Part shown: positions 1 through 8,590 of the stretch, in pieces
Numbering within the stretch: position 1 is the stretch's first letter
How the letters are laid out: every line of letters begins with the position of its first letter
Position numbers and translations under genes: made by a program
The notes under the pieces: generated by a model
The model's database searches: none
The model's input: only the letters and a program-made list of their open reading frames with translations
What the model was told of the DNA's origin: nothing
Assembly: GCA_018985225.1 (NCBI GenBank)
Contig: JADGIF010000288.1
Coordinates: 1-11,632, forward strand
Direction of reading: 5' to 3'
Length of the DNA: 11,632 bases
Source: Amoeboradix gromovi
Taxonomy: Eukaryota; Sanchytriomycota; Sanchytriomycetes; Sanchytriales; Sanchytriaceae

Positions 1-21
1 TTTGAAATTCGATACAAAAAG

Positions 22-162
22 TTATTTATTCTCCTTTCATACTCGTCAACTCCGCAACTAGCTGAATGTCCACTCGTCTCTTAAATCCATAAAATTAATA
101 AAGCTGAAATAATGTTCCAAGTTGTTACAGAAAGTTAGTCTAGTTTTTATATTTGATGTCCC
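22..162 (+). mobile_element. Terminal part of a TIR element, body off the left edge
   Basis: Positions 39-162 match the reverse complement of 8591-8714 over 124 bp without gaps, with 117 identical bases (about 94%). Similarity weakens but continues to about position 22, with one small indel. The outer tip is GTCCC at 158-162; read inward it begins GGGACATCAAATATAAAAAC, the same tip as the complete-looking element at 8591-9067. The rest of the element must therefore lie to the left, outside the window. No coding frame is visible in the part present. The superfamily is not identified; the terminal inverted repeat at the other copy points to a cut-and-paste DNA transposon or a MITE derived from one. 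Confidence 0.7.
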
Positions 163-675
163 TTTTGCTTATTCCTGAATTCAGAACAAAAGAAAAACTA
201 CTGACAGCCAGTTGCAGTCTAATGCACAGTTTGCGGAATATTTGGGACTGCAATTGACCAGTTCTATACTTTTAAGGTCTTTCAATCAGAAATTATGTGG
301 TTTTTGTAAATTATGTCTCTCTTGTAGTGGCTAGTTGCCATCATCTGGTTTTAGTTAGCGAGTTATTAGCTACAAGGCTATAGTTATTCCGTGTTACTCT
401 TTTCAAAATACTCGCAGTTGTAATAAAATGACACGTTTCACTTTTGTTTTTTATAGGTTGATGCAAACTTAGTGAATTAAACCCCCTCCCCCCAAAAAAG
501 TAAGCCACAATTAAATTTGGAATTGCTGTTTTTCTTGCATACTCACTAAAGAATGAATTTTCTAACGCAATGTCACGGCTAGTTTACAAGCATATCCAAT
601 TTTAATTCAATTAGGCAAGGATTGTTTGATTGGTTGTCAAATACATAAGTAATAAACAGTTTGCAGTTGCTTGAT
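163..675. other. Intergenic region upstream of the four-TM gene
   Basis: I see no supported gene in these 513 bases; all frames are broken by stops. It should hold the promoter and 5' UTR of the gene starting at 676. Visible items are a C-rich tract followed by a run of A (482-499), a CCAAT pentamer at 596-600, 76 bp upstream of the ATG, and a possible 5' UTR intron at 500-582 (separate entry). Confidence 0.5.
500..582 (+). other. Candidate 5' UTR intron upstream of the four-TM gene
   Basis: GTAAGC at 500-505 resembles a fungal donor site. CTAAC at 562-566 fits a branch point, and AG at 581-582 lies 16 nt after it. Splicing would give an 83-nt intron and remove two upstream ATGs (553 and 570), which otherwise open short uORFs ending at 582 and 605. 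After removal, the next ATG downstream is the chosen start at 676. This is a motif reading only; there is no transcript evidence, and such motifs occur by chance in AT-rich DNA. Confidence 0.25.
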
Positions 676-1197
676 ATGCTATCTTGGAAAAGACAATCTG
701 TAAAAGCTATTTCGGAACTTGAAACTCCAAAAACTACTGGTTTATTACTAACTATTTGGTTCTCCGTGCTAATTGCCTTAAGTTTCGTAGTTATGGTGTA
801 TTATGATAATTTTTCTCCATTTTTCTTCCTAGTGCTAAATGCTGGTTACATATATTCGATTTATCAAAAAGAGTTGTCAATCAAAAAGCTGGCATTTTGG
901 ATTCATGCCATAGTATCTGGCGCTGGTGGAATACTTGTTTCTGCGCTTGGGATGGCGTTTGCTTGGGGAGCAAAAAATTTTTATCAAATAGTTAAGAATA
1001 ACGCACCAGTAGCGGTTCCCACCTCCTCAGGATTGTCTAGTGTACCTCAAACTGCCAGCACAATGGCGACTATATTTCTTGTGATTTTTGTGCTTTACGT
1101 TCTTTATGTTGTCTTTACAATTGGAGCAATTATCGCTTTCTGGCATCACTGCCAGTCGTCTGACCTGTCCAAAGTTAAAGAAAAAGTTGATAAGTAA
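676..1197 (+). CDS. Hypothetical protein with four membrane segments
   Basis: A 173-residue protein that I do not recognise. Four hydrophobic stretches stand out, at about residues 21-43, 46-63, 73-97 and 131-156. A polar Pro/Ser/Thr-rich loop (about 108-130) separates the third and fourth, and the tail is short, Lys-rich and charged. The layout is that of a small four-span membrane protein, but I can name no family motif. The frame is open back to a TAA at 646-648, but its only possible starts before 676 are non-ATG, so ATG 676 is chosen. TAA stops it at 1195-1197 and AATAAA follows at 1222-1227. It is convergent with the TMEM135-like gene, 51 bp away. An upstream coding exon joined by splicing cannot be excluded. 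Confidence 0.65.
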   Translation: MLSWKRQSVKAISELETPKTTGLLLTIWFSVLIALSFVVMVYYDNFSPFFFLVLNAGYIYSIYQKELSIKKLAFWIHAIVSGAGGILVSALGMAFAWGAKNFYQIVKNNAPVAVPTSSGLSSVPQTASTMATIFLVIFVLYVLYVVFTIGAIIAFWHHCQSSDLSKVKEKVDK

Positions 1198-1248
1198 GCA
1201 AACCATGAAGCTAGTCTTCGAAATAAATGTTATAAATCTTATTTATTT
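1198..1248. terminator. Shared 3' region with poly(A) signals on both strands
   Basis: This 51-bp gap separates two convergent stop codons. AATAAA on the + strand at 1222-1227 serves the four-TM gene. TTTATT at 1242-1247 is AATAAA on the - strand, beginning one base past the TMEM135-like stop. Cleavage usually occurs some 10-30 nt after such a signal, so the two transcripts should overlap at their 3' ends. Confidence 0.6.
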
Positions 1249-2580
1249 TTAAGAAACTCCAAATATTCTAGTCATCACTTTACTTTGTGTAGGTCCCATC
1301 AATCTATGATCTATTTCATACACATGCATCAGTGTTCCGCTACTCAATACAAACAACAGCAACGATGATATCTTGTTAATATTTGGAAACAACGCTTCCA
1401 AGGTGCGTGGCAGCATATACAATGCTAGTTCAGTTCTTCTACCAGTAGGCTCCAAAATGACCCATAAGCCACCCAGGAATCCGTTTATCATGTAATGCCA
1501 AAACGCCTCCTTGCCTCTAAATCGTCTTAAAAAGCATGCCACTCCGTATAATGTGCAGCTTAATAAGCTTAGAAACACGCTACTTCTGACTGCAGACTTC
1601 ATTGATAGTTTTAAAGCATGTTTAAAATGTTTCCTTAATAAATTGTGCTTAAATATCACTGCAGATGCAACGCTTAATGGTGCGTAAATCTTCATGCACC
1701 TGAAAAATACTTGGATGAAGAATAACGGATAGAATGACCCACATTGTAAGCCCGGATGAATAACTTGGCAGTTTTCTAAATTTTTGGCACAAACATTGTT
1801 TTTTAAAAGTTCCATCATTACTACTCCATCTTCTTGGTATCTTTCTTGGACACCACCAATGTAGAATATCCAGCTTCTAAATGCTTTAGGAACCTTGTAA
1901 GGGTCAAAAGTAAGATTGAATAGAATTGTAGAACAGCTAACAGCCATAAACACGGTACTGCCGTAATTGCTACAGAACTGTGATATTTTGTCTTTAATCG
2001 TGCGGTACATAGGAACTGGAGAATTCGGCGGAGAATCAAAGATTTCGAAAGTTTGTGGTTCCTTCTTCAGTTGGGCTCGGAATAAAAAGAGCTTGGCCGC
2101 AGCATATAAACTGCGAGCACACACTAACCATGTTATACCGTTACGACGCTGTGGGTTAGTGTCCAACAAAATAGATAAACCAGCTATGCATCCAGATAAA
2201 TAAGCACGAGACTTGACTGAGGTATAATGAGTAATGTTGCACATTGATAAGCGGTACAAGCTAACATAGCTGCTTAAAAACATTGCGAACTGCACTGTAT
2301 CCCACTTAATTTTGAATACATTGAAAATATTCTTACGAAGCTGTGGCAGTACATATATAGCATGCTTTACAAGAAAGCTTATAGTAAACGTGCGAGACAG
2401 CCCACGAATTGCATGAGCATGGCAGTTCATTTCATGATGACATTTGTATTTCAAATTAAAATAAGATTTCTTCTTCAAGTTATGCTGCAAGTTGCTTAAC
2501 CTATTGATAACATGCTCAGTTTCTTTGTCTGTTAATAAACTCGCTAAAAGCTGGGTAATTGATTCCATCCAAGTAGACAT
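1249..2580 (-). CDS. TMEM135-like (PMP52-type) multi-pass membrane protein
   Basis: A 443-residue protein resembling the TMEM135 family, whose animal members are peroxisomal/mitochondrial membrane proteins linked to organelle dynamics and lipid handling. Family-like features seen are a Cys/His-rich N-terminal segment (CHHEMNCHAHAIRG, residues 47-60) leading into the first hydrophobic stretch, repeated amphipathic and hydrophobic helices, a CQVIHPGLQC motif at 271-280, and near the C-terminus RRTELALYMLPRTLEALFP (381-399), the best family hallmark. The second half belongs to the part usually related to Tim17-like proteins. The start is the ATG at 2578-2580; the frame stays open further but only from a GTG inside RAD50, which I reject. 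Another Met follows at residue 5. The gene is divergent from RAD50 with just 38 bp between start codons. The exact organelle is inference. Confidence 0.8.
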   Translation of the reverse strand: MSTWMESITQLLASLLTDKETEHVINRLSNLQHNLKKKSYFNLKYKCHHEMNCHAHAIRGLSRTFTISFLVKHAIYVLPQLRKNIFNVFKIKWDTVQFAMFLSSYVSLYRLSMCNITHYTSVKSRAYLSGCIAGLSILLDTNPQRRNGITWLVCARSLYAAAKLFLFRAQLKKEPQTFEIFDSPPNSPVPMYRTIKDKISQFCSNYGSTVFMAVSCSTILFNLTFDPYKVPKAFRSWIFYIGGVQERYQEDGVVMMELLKNNVCAKNLENCQVIHPGLQCGSFYPLFFIQVFFRCMKIYAPLSVASAVIFKHNLLRKHFKHALKLSMKSAVRSSVFLSLLSCTLYGVACFLRRFRGKEAFWHYMINGFLGGLWVILEPTGRRTELALYMLPRTLEALFPNINKISSLLLFVLSSGTLMHVYEIDHRLMGPTQSKVMTRIFGVS

Positions 2581-2618
2581 CTCCGAGTGTTTAATCACAT
2601 CGCTAATCCTTGTGAAAC
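2581..2618. promoter_or_regulatory. 38-bp divergent start-to-start gap, TMEM135-like/RAD50
   Basis: The only DNA between two outward-facing ATGs. It is too short to hold two core promoters plus leaders, and I see no TATA-like or CCAAT element in it. Regulatory sequence or transcription start sites for each gene probably lie inside the other's coding sequence. An in-frame TGA at 2613-2615 just ahead of the RAD50 ATG fixes that start. Confidence 0.5.
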
Positions 2619-5600
2619 ATGTCAAGATTAGATAAGTTGTCGATTCGTGGCATTCGTAGTTATGCGCCTGATGATGCTCAAATAATCGATTTCTGTACAC
2701 CTTTAACTCTAATTGTAGGTAAGAATGGCTGTGGAAAGACTACAATCATTGAATCTCTCATGTATGCATCCACAGGCAGTCTTCCTGCACTAAGTAAAGG
2801 CGGGGCTTTTATTTATGATCCCAAGATTGCTGGTGAAACTAGCGTCAAGGCTCAGATTCGACTTCGGTTCAACGATGTTAGCTCTAAACGCATGACTATG
2901 AATCGTAATCTACAAGCATCTCAAACCAAAAAGGGAGTATCAATGAAGACTTTGGAAGCCTTATTACAAGTTGAAGACGAGAATGGTGGTTCTCATAATA
3001 TAACACAGAAATGCGCTGATGTCAATGCTGAAATTCAAAATCGACTTGGGGTATCGAAAGCGATACTTGAAAATGTAATATTTGTACATCAAGAAGAATG
3101 CAACTGGCCATTAAGTGAACCTGCGGTGTTAAAGAAAAAGTTTGATGACATATTTAGTGCTACAGAATATGCCAAGATGGTTAAATCATTGTTGGAAATA
3201 TCCAAAAAACTAAAAGATGATTTAAAGCTATCAAAGACCGAACTGAAGTATCTAAATGAAAACAAAAACAAGTCTGTTGAGAAAAAGATTCAAATGCGCC
3301 AAACTAGCGATAAAATTACTGCTTACAAAAAGGACATTTCTGCACTAGAAGAATCACTGAACAGTTTGAATTTAGAGATGGATCAATTAGTAGAGACTAC
3401 CAAGTCATTTAACTCCATTGAAACACTTTTAAATGAGTACAAGTCTAAACGACAACACATTCTTCAGAATGCAGATGATTTGAAGTTGCAAATTAATCCA
3501 ATGCCTACAGAGTCAAACGAGGAACTTCAAATCGTATTAGATATGAGAAGGGAAGAGCTGTCTTTGAATCAATCTAATTTACAACAATTACAATTGGATT
3601 TAGATAATAAACAATCTGAATTAATAGATTTACAAAATACCAAAGATTCTTTCATCTCTAGTATTTCTAAACTGCAGTTGCAACAACAGAGACTATTAGA
3701 AAAGCAATCAGCTCTTGATAATATGCATTCTTCGAGATTCAAGCTAGAGCAGGAACTGAGGGAATGTGAATCAAAATTACAATCTGTGGTTGATATCTAC
3801 AACAATAATAAACGGCAGTTAGAGTACAATGTACCTAATAATCAAAACCATGATCTCCTTTTGAATTTAAAGAGTACTAAATCTAATTTAGAGTCTCAAA
3901 TTCAGTCTACAAGTTCAAAGTTAAAGCAAATAAATTTAAATAAACCGATAAACAATGTAGACACAAGACATCAAATAGAATTGCTGAAACAGCAGCAAGA
4001 TTTATTGAAGAATGAGCTCACATCGCTAAACCAACCAAAAGATCTTAAACTACAAAATGATATTGCCCTAGCAAAAGAAAAGCAATCATTGCTTGATGAA
4101 CTACAAACATGCAAAAAGCAGCAATCCATGATTCAATCTACTACAAATGAGTACTACACTAGTCAGCAATCCATTCTAATGCCACTTATATCATTTGTCA
4201 ATGATTATAATCATATCAATTCACAATTATTTAATAAGCAATCATCTCTGCAATCACTAATCAGTACTACAAATACAAACATAGAATCTACTCAACTGCA
4301 AGTGTATCAAACATCGGCTAAATTAGATGAATTGAATGAGAAGATCCAGCAATTTAATGAAACATCAGTCCAGTTTGATGCTAAGTTGAAGGAATTAAAC
4401 TGTAATGATTACTCTACTAGATTGGAGCAGCTAACGAAGAATGTCGAGCTAAGTAAGGGTGCATCTATACTACTACCTATTTATGAGAAGTACATTACAG
4501 ACGCAAAGCATGGTTCATGTGGATTGTGCCATCGTGAATTTGTTAACAACAATGATAAAACTAATTTTTTAAATGATTTGACTACAATGCTGCGGCATTT
4601 GAAAGACGGTCAGAACAAAACTATTGCTTTTCAATCTGAATTAACAACGCTGATGGAATTAAAACCATTGTATGATAAGGTGAACAACGGTAATTTGACT
4701 ATTATTCACCAGCAACAGCAATGCCAAGGTGAATATAATATGCAACAAGGAAGACTGCAACAGCTGAAAAGAGAAATAAAGAAATATCAGAGCCAACTGG
4801 AGACTGTAAAAGCATCTATAGTAGAAACAGCCAAAATAGTAGACCTCAACAAAACAGATTTGAGCAGAATTAATGAGATAAAAGGACTACTGGTTAAATA
4901 TGATGCTATCGACATTGATGCTGTGAAAGAGATGCAAAGCAGCTATGAAGTTAAACAGCATGAAATGCAGATATCGAAACAGGATATCAACAACAGACTG
5001 ACTGCAGCAGGTACAAAGCAGCACGAATTAGAAAAGTTAGAGTTACAACAGCAGCATGAATTGGAGTCATATCTGCAGAGAGTAGAAGCCAGTAAGGATC
5101 TTCAGAGAGAATTAAATACACTCCAAAACCAGTTCGCCTCAACGGTCACAAACTTAGATAAACAACAGTTACAAGTACAGCAGGATGAGCTGAAGACAAC
5201 TAGTATAAAGAATGAGTTATCTCAGTTGGGCGATGCACATTCATTGGAAAAACAGCGTATCGAATCTGAAATAATAGCCCTGAATAGTAGAATTACGTCA
5301 TTCATACATTTGGAAAATGAGATCAAGGAATTGGAAGGCATAAAAATAAACACCAAATTAGACAGGAAGAATAGTGAGCTAAGCAGCGTGAACAAGCAGA
5401 TTAGCAGTCTTGGTGCCCTTATAGTTGGATTACAAAATGACATGCAAAACAAGGATGCATTGGAAATGGGGGCTAAGCAACTTGAGCGCACTATTGAAGA
5501 TGTTTTCAAATACCGCAAATGGATGAAGAATATAGAAGAGATTGACGACATGATCCATGAGAAGCAAAGTAAGCTATCGAGTTATAATGTACATTTGTTT

Positions 5601-6341
5601 AGTAAGCGACAGCATGAACTAACTACGAGTATCAGTGACAAAACCAAGCGAATTGCTAGTTTAAATGGGCAAACAAAACAACTGGACGACCAAAGGAAGG
5701 AGCTAAGCAAGGAGCTGATGACTTACTACAAAGACGCTAATTTAAAACACCACACTACACTAGTTAGCACTATTACCGGGGAATTAGCGATAGGCGATTT
5801 AACTGTGTACGCAGTAGCATTAGACCAAGCTATAATGACATACCACTCTCAAAAAATGAGGCTAGTAAACGACATAATTAGGGAATTATGGGTGGAGACC
5901 TATCAAGGAAATGATATTGACACGATAGAGATCAAAACAGAAGTGGAATCAAAGGGAAACAAATCATACAATTACAGAGTTTGTATGGTTAAGGGAGATG
6001 TGAATATAGATATGAGAGGAAGATGCAGTGCGGGACAAAAGGTTTTGGCGTGTATAATAATACGATTGGCATTAGCGCAAGTTTTTGGAACCAATTGTGG
6101 TATATTAGCGTTGGACGAGCCTACTACAAATCTGGACAAGGGTAACATATTAGCATTAGCTAGTAGTCTATGTAAAATAATAGAAACAAGAAGAAAACAG
6201 AGTAATTTTCAGTTAATAGTTATCACTCACGATGAGCAATTCCTGAATATAATAGGGAAAAAAGAGTTCATAGATTATTACTATAAGATAACCAAAAATA
6301 TAAACCAAGCCAGTGTAATTAAAAGAGTGGAGGCTGAGTAG
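2619..6341 (+). CDS. RAD50: RAD50, ATPase of the MRE11 DNA-repair complex
   Basis: SMC-like ATPase that works with MRE11 (and XRS2/NBS1) to sense, tether and process DNA double-strand breaks, in telomere upkeep and meiosis. The 1240 residues hold the full order of parts: Walker A GKNGCGKT at 34-41; the RAD50-typical FVHQEECNWPLSEP stretch (Q-loop region) near 165-178; a long Gln/Leu/Lys-rich coiled coil; the zinc hook C-G-L-C at 634-637, almost exactly mid-protein; the return coiled coil; signature CSAGQK at 1136-1141; Walker B with D1166 and E1167 followed by the D-loop; and the switch histidine at 1204 in ITHDEQF. No frameshift or missing catalytic residue is seen. It is somewhat shorter than the roughly 1310 residues of yeast and human RAD50, which I attribute to shorter coiled coils. 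Start ATG 2619 is preceded by an in-frame TGA. No intron is evident over 3.7 kb. Confidence 0.98.
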   Translation: MSRLDKLSIRGIRSYAPDDAQIIDFCTPLTLIVGKNGCGKTTIIESLMYASTGSLPALSKGGAFIYDPKIAGETSVKAQIRLRFNDVSSKRMTMNRNLQASQTKKGVSMKTLEALLQVEDENGGSHNITQKCADVNAEIQNRLGVSKAILENVIFVHQEECNWPLSEPAVLKKKFDDIFSATEYAKMVKSLLEISKKLKDDLKLSKTELKYLNENKNKSVEKKIQMRQTSDKITAYKKDISALEESLNSLNLEMDQLVETTKSFNSIETLLNEYKSKRQHILQNADDLKLQINPMPTESNEELQIVLDMRREELSLNQSNLQQLQLDLDNKQSELIDLQNTKDSFISSISKLQLQQQRLLEKQSALDNMHSSRFKLEQELRECESKLQSVVDIYNNNKRQLEYNVPNNQNHDLLLNLKSTKSNLESQIQSTSSKLKQINLNKPINNVDTRHQIELLKQQQDLLKNELTSLNQPKDLKLQNDIALAKEKQSLLDELQTCKKQQSMIQSTTNEYYTSQQSILMPLISFVNDYNHINSQLFNKQSSLQSLISTTNTNIESTQLQVYQTSAKLDELNEKIQQFNETSVQFDAKLKELNCNDYSTRLEQLTKNVELSKGASILLPIYEKYITDAKHGSCGLCHREFVNNNDKTNFLNDLTTMLRHLKDGQNKTIAFQSELTTLMELKPLYDKVNNGNLTIIHQQQQCQGEYNMQQGRLQQLKREIKKYQSQLETVKASIVETAKIVDLNKTDLSRINEIKGLLVKYDAIDIDAVKEMQSSYEVKQHEMQISKQDINNRLTAAGTKQHELEKLELQQQHELESYLQRVEASKDLQRELNTLQNQFASTVTNLDKQQLQVQQDELKTTSIKNELSQLGDAHSLEKQRIESEIIALNSRITSFIHLENEIKELEGIKINTKLDRKNSELSSVNKQISSLGALIVGLQNDMQNKDALEMGAKQLERTIEDVFKYRKWMKNIEEIDDMIHEKQSKLSSYNVHLFSKRQHELTTSISDKTKRIASLNGQTKQLDDQRKELSKELMTYYKDANLKHHTTLVSTITGELAIGDLTVYAVALDQAIMTYHSQKMRLVNDIIRELWVETYQGNDIDTIEIKTEVESKGNKSYNYRVCMVKGDVNIDMRGRCSAGQKVLACIIIRLALAQVFGTNCGILALDEPTTNLDKGNILALASSLCKIIETRRKQSNFQLIVITHDEQFLNIIGKKEFIDYYYKITKNINQASVIKRVEAE

Positions 6342-6375
6342 TATAAAATAAACCTTTTTATTTTTACAATTGTCT
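6342..6375. terminator. Shared 34-bp 3' region with two poly(A) signals
   Basis: AATAAA on + at 6347-6352 lies five bases past the RAD50 stop. TTTATT at 6357-6362, which is AATAAA on -, lies 13 bases past the deubiquitinase stop. The two signals are only four bases apart and face each other, so the two messages must end inside, or very near, each other's coding sequence. Confidence 0.6.
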
Positions 6376-8457
6376 CTATTCAGATTTGACATAAAACAAG
6401 ACGTATGCAGCTTTGAAATCGAAATCATTCATATCGCAAATCCGGGTATCATCAAAATAAAACCATTTTGAGACATATTTGCAAGCAGACGTGTAATGCC
6501 CACTATCTAAACCTCCAAATTGATACACTACTGCATACAGGTCATATCTAGTAGACTGTCCAAACGCATTTTCAACCTTCAAATTATAATTCGGAAATTC
6601 AATCTGAGCACTGATTTTACTTTTAAAGTTGCCATCGAATGCAAATCTTTTTAAGTGGAGTATTAGAATGTCTGGTAATATAGTTAGCTTTAGTGTTTTA
6701 TCAGCGTCTCGTAGTATTTTACATTTTGGACATTTCCACTGGTTATCTTTCAGTAATTGTTCTGGCTTTGAAAATTCACTTAAACAATCATTTAAATGGC
6801 ATTTAGATTTATTTGTTATAGGAATTGAAAGCATGTTGAATGCATTAAAACTTGTCGATTGAAATTGGCAAAATTGGCATTTTAATATGGATGCCAATTG
6901 GCCGTGAAATAGTAGATTTATTATTGAGTTATTACTAGCACACCATTTTTCCCACATGAACCTGCTGTATTCCATAATTGACTTTGATTCCCATTCTATT
7001 TCTTCTCTTTCAGTCAAATTTGTATATTTCACTCCTTTTCTCTTTAGATCTTCATGCAGTCCGTCAAGAATAAAGCTGATGAACTCGCTAGCATCATGCT
7101 GTTCACTTCCTTGGAACATAGGATTTGTGTTGCTCACGACCTGTTTTAAATCACTGGGAACGCAATAAGATTGAAAATACTCTGGAGACGACATTTGGCT
7201 CAAAATTTTGAACATAGAAGTTGCTAGTTTTCCTGAATGACCTAGCGGATTATCTGTGTTTATGTCCTTTTTGAACCTACCACTGGTAAAATATCTGTTG
7301 AATGGTGAAGTCCCTTTCAGCGCTTGTAGCGATGCATTCATGTAACAAGTGTTTCCCAAGTTCTTCAGACCAACACCATATTCATGTTGAGTAAGTGTGT
7401 TGGTGTTGTCATGGAATCTAAATTCCTGATGATTTGGTTGCTTGATAGGTAGTTCCGGCAGCTTTTTCAGATCTTTATTCAATTGCTCGTCCACTTTTTT
7501 AGCTCTGTTTTTTATAGCTGCTTTGCTAATATTATCGATAGAAGGTAGTTCTTGTACAAGAGTAGCATCCTGGGTGGTTTGTTTACGGTTTGAGAAATTA
7601 AAATAAGGGTCGTCAAATATAGATCCAATTTGGATGTTATTTGCAACAGTAGGTACATCAGCTTTTTTGATCTCGCTAATTTTTATATCTTTCATCGCAT
7701 TATATCCGCCCTTCACAAGCACTATTTTACAGGAATATGCAACATCAAACAAAATATCATAAATACTCATAACTGTAGAATTGGTATCCATAGATGTTGA
7801 ATTATCATCGAATATAGCAATGATATCGAACTTTGATATTGAATTAAACGTGCTTCGGTTATTTGCCGACAGTGATGAGGTTAAATCAAATTTAGTTTTG
7901 TACACAATTGGGGGGATATAGAGATAATAACGCATCCAGGGTAGTTGGATATCAACACTAGAGAGGCTAACGAATATTATATTGCAGGAGCATGATAACG
8001 AATTTGATTGGATGAATGGGACTAACTCACTAATTGTGATAGTTAGCGAATGCGGGAATTTTAGTAAAGGGTTCTTTAATACATCAGAGAGATCCGCTGT
8101 ATGAGTTTGATTACTGGATGCGTTTTTCAGTAGATGTATCCGCTTCTTCAAGTCCTCCGCTTGGTACTGCTCAATAATCTTTTTTTGTAATAGCTCCAAG
8201 GTAGAGATATCTAGCCCAGCTTGCAGTTGAAGTTGAGGAAATTTAAGAGAAGATTGCGAGTGTTTAGGTATAATTTCTAGAACCAAAGACGTAGATTTTA
8301 GCAAAGATACGTAAGCAGCAGAGGGATTGGATTCCACTTTAGAATTTCCATCTAGAGATGTTGATTCTGCAGCTTTTTCCAGACTTTTAATAGAGTATTG
8401 CAACAACCTGGTCTTATCCAACTGGGCTTGTTGCGTAAGAATAGCGACTTGATCCAT
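6376..8457 (-). CDS. Ubiquitin carboxyl-terminal hydrolase, Doa4/USP8 type
   Basis: Cysteine deubiquitinase of the USP (C19) family, 693 residues. A helical N-terminal region (about 1-115) is followed by a degenerate rhodanese-like domain (about 140-260) ending in the typical VLVKGGYNAM turn, a linker, and the USP catalytic domain (about 361-692). Catalytic residues are visible: Cys371 in GLKNLGNTCYMNASLQ, His654 in LDSGHY and Asp669 in WFYFDD. Two CxxC pairs (527/530 and 576/579) form the zinc ribbon of the fingers. Rhodanese plus USP is the architecture of yeast Doa4/Ubp5 and animal USP8, which remove ubiquitin from cargo at endosomes; that role here is inference from architecture. I see no rhodanese active-site cysteine loop, as in those relatives. 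The ATG at 8455-8457 follows an in-frame TGA (8473-8475 read on -). It is divergent from DOM34, with a transposon-like insert between them. Confidence 0.92.
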   Translation of the reverse strand: MDQVAILTQQAQLDKTRLLQYSIKSLEKAAESTSLDGNSKVESNPSAAYVSLLKSTSLVLEIIPKHSQSSLKFPQLQLQAGLDISTLELLQKKIIEQYQAEDLKKRIHLLKNASSNQTHTADLSDVLKNPLLKFPHSLTITISELVPFIQSNSLSCSCNIIFVSLSSVDIQLPWMRYYLYIPPIVYKTKFDLTSSLSANNRSTFNSISKFDIIAIFDDNSTSMDTNSTVMSIYDILFDVAYSCKIVLVKGGYNAMKDIKISEIKKADVPTVANNIQIGSIFDDPYFNFSNRKQTTQDATLVQELPSIDNISKAAIKNRAKKVDEQLNKDLKKLPELPIKQPNHQEFRFHDNTNTLTQHEYGVGLKNLGNTCYMNASLQALKGTSPFNRYFTSGRFKKDINTDNPLGHSGKLATSMFKILSQMSSPEYFQSYCVPSDLKQVVSNTNPMFQGSEQHDASEFISFILDGLHEDLKRKGVKYTNLTEREEIEWESKSIMEYSRFMWEKWCASNNSIINLLFHGQLASILKCQFCQFQSTSFNAFNMLSIPITNKSKCHLNDCLSEFSKPEQLLKDNQWKCPKCKILRDADKTLKLTILPDILILHLKRFAFDGNFKSKISAQIEFPNYNLKVENAFGQSTRYDLYAVVYQFGGLDSGHYTSACKYVSKWFYFDDTRICDMNDFDFKAAYVLFYVKSE

Positions 8458-8590
8458 GCTAACAAAGTTGTTTCAAAAACTTGGAATAATGGAATGCATG
8501 GTACACAGCAATTAAAATAATGAGTAAACGATCGTTGGCGGTATAGCATTACAAAGATTGTGTATTTTGCGTAGAATCATGTAAACAAAT
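8458..8590. promoter_or_regulatory. Upstream region of the deubiquitinase gene
   Basis: 133 bp between the deubiquitinase ATG and the tip of the inserted element. It presumably holds the leader and core promoter of the - strand gene. I see no clear TATA or CCAAT motif and no ORF of its own. Its distal end, AAT at 8588-8590, is repeated just past the other tip of the element. Confidence 0.35.

Noticed and set aside
22-162. Solo LTR of a retrotransposon
   Set aside because: The ends are not TG...CA, and the copy at 8591-9067 has inverted, not direct, terminal repeats.
661-675. TTG start at 661 for the four-TM protein
   Set aside because: TTG is not a usual eukaryotic start; the ATG at 676 is five codons in.
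2581-2700. N-terminal extension of the TMEM135-like frame to 2700
   Set aside because: It would start at GTG inside RAD50 coding sequence. The first ATG is at 2578-2580, and family similarity begins well after that.
8019-8027. GGGACTAAC resembling the element repeat
   Set aside because: Only a short match, inside the deubiquitinase coding sequence, with no flanking similarity; chance.
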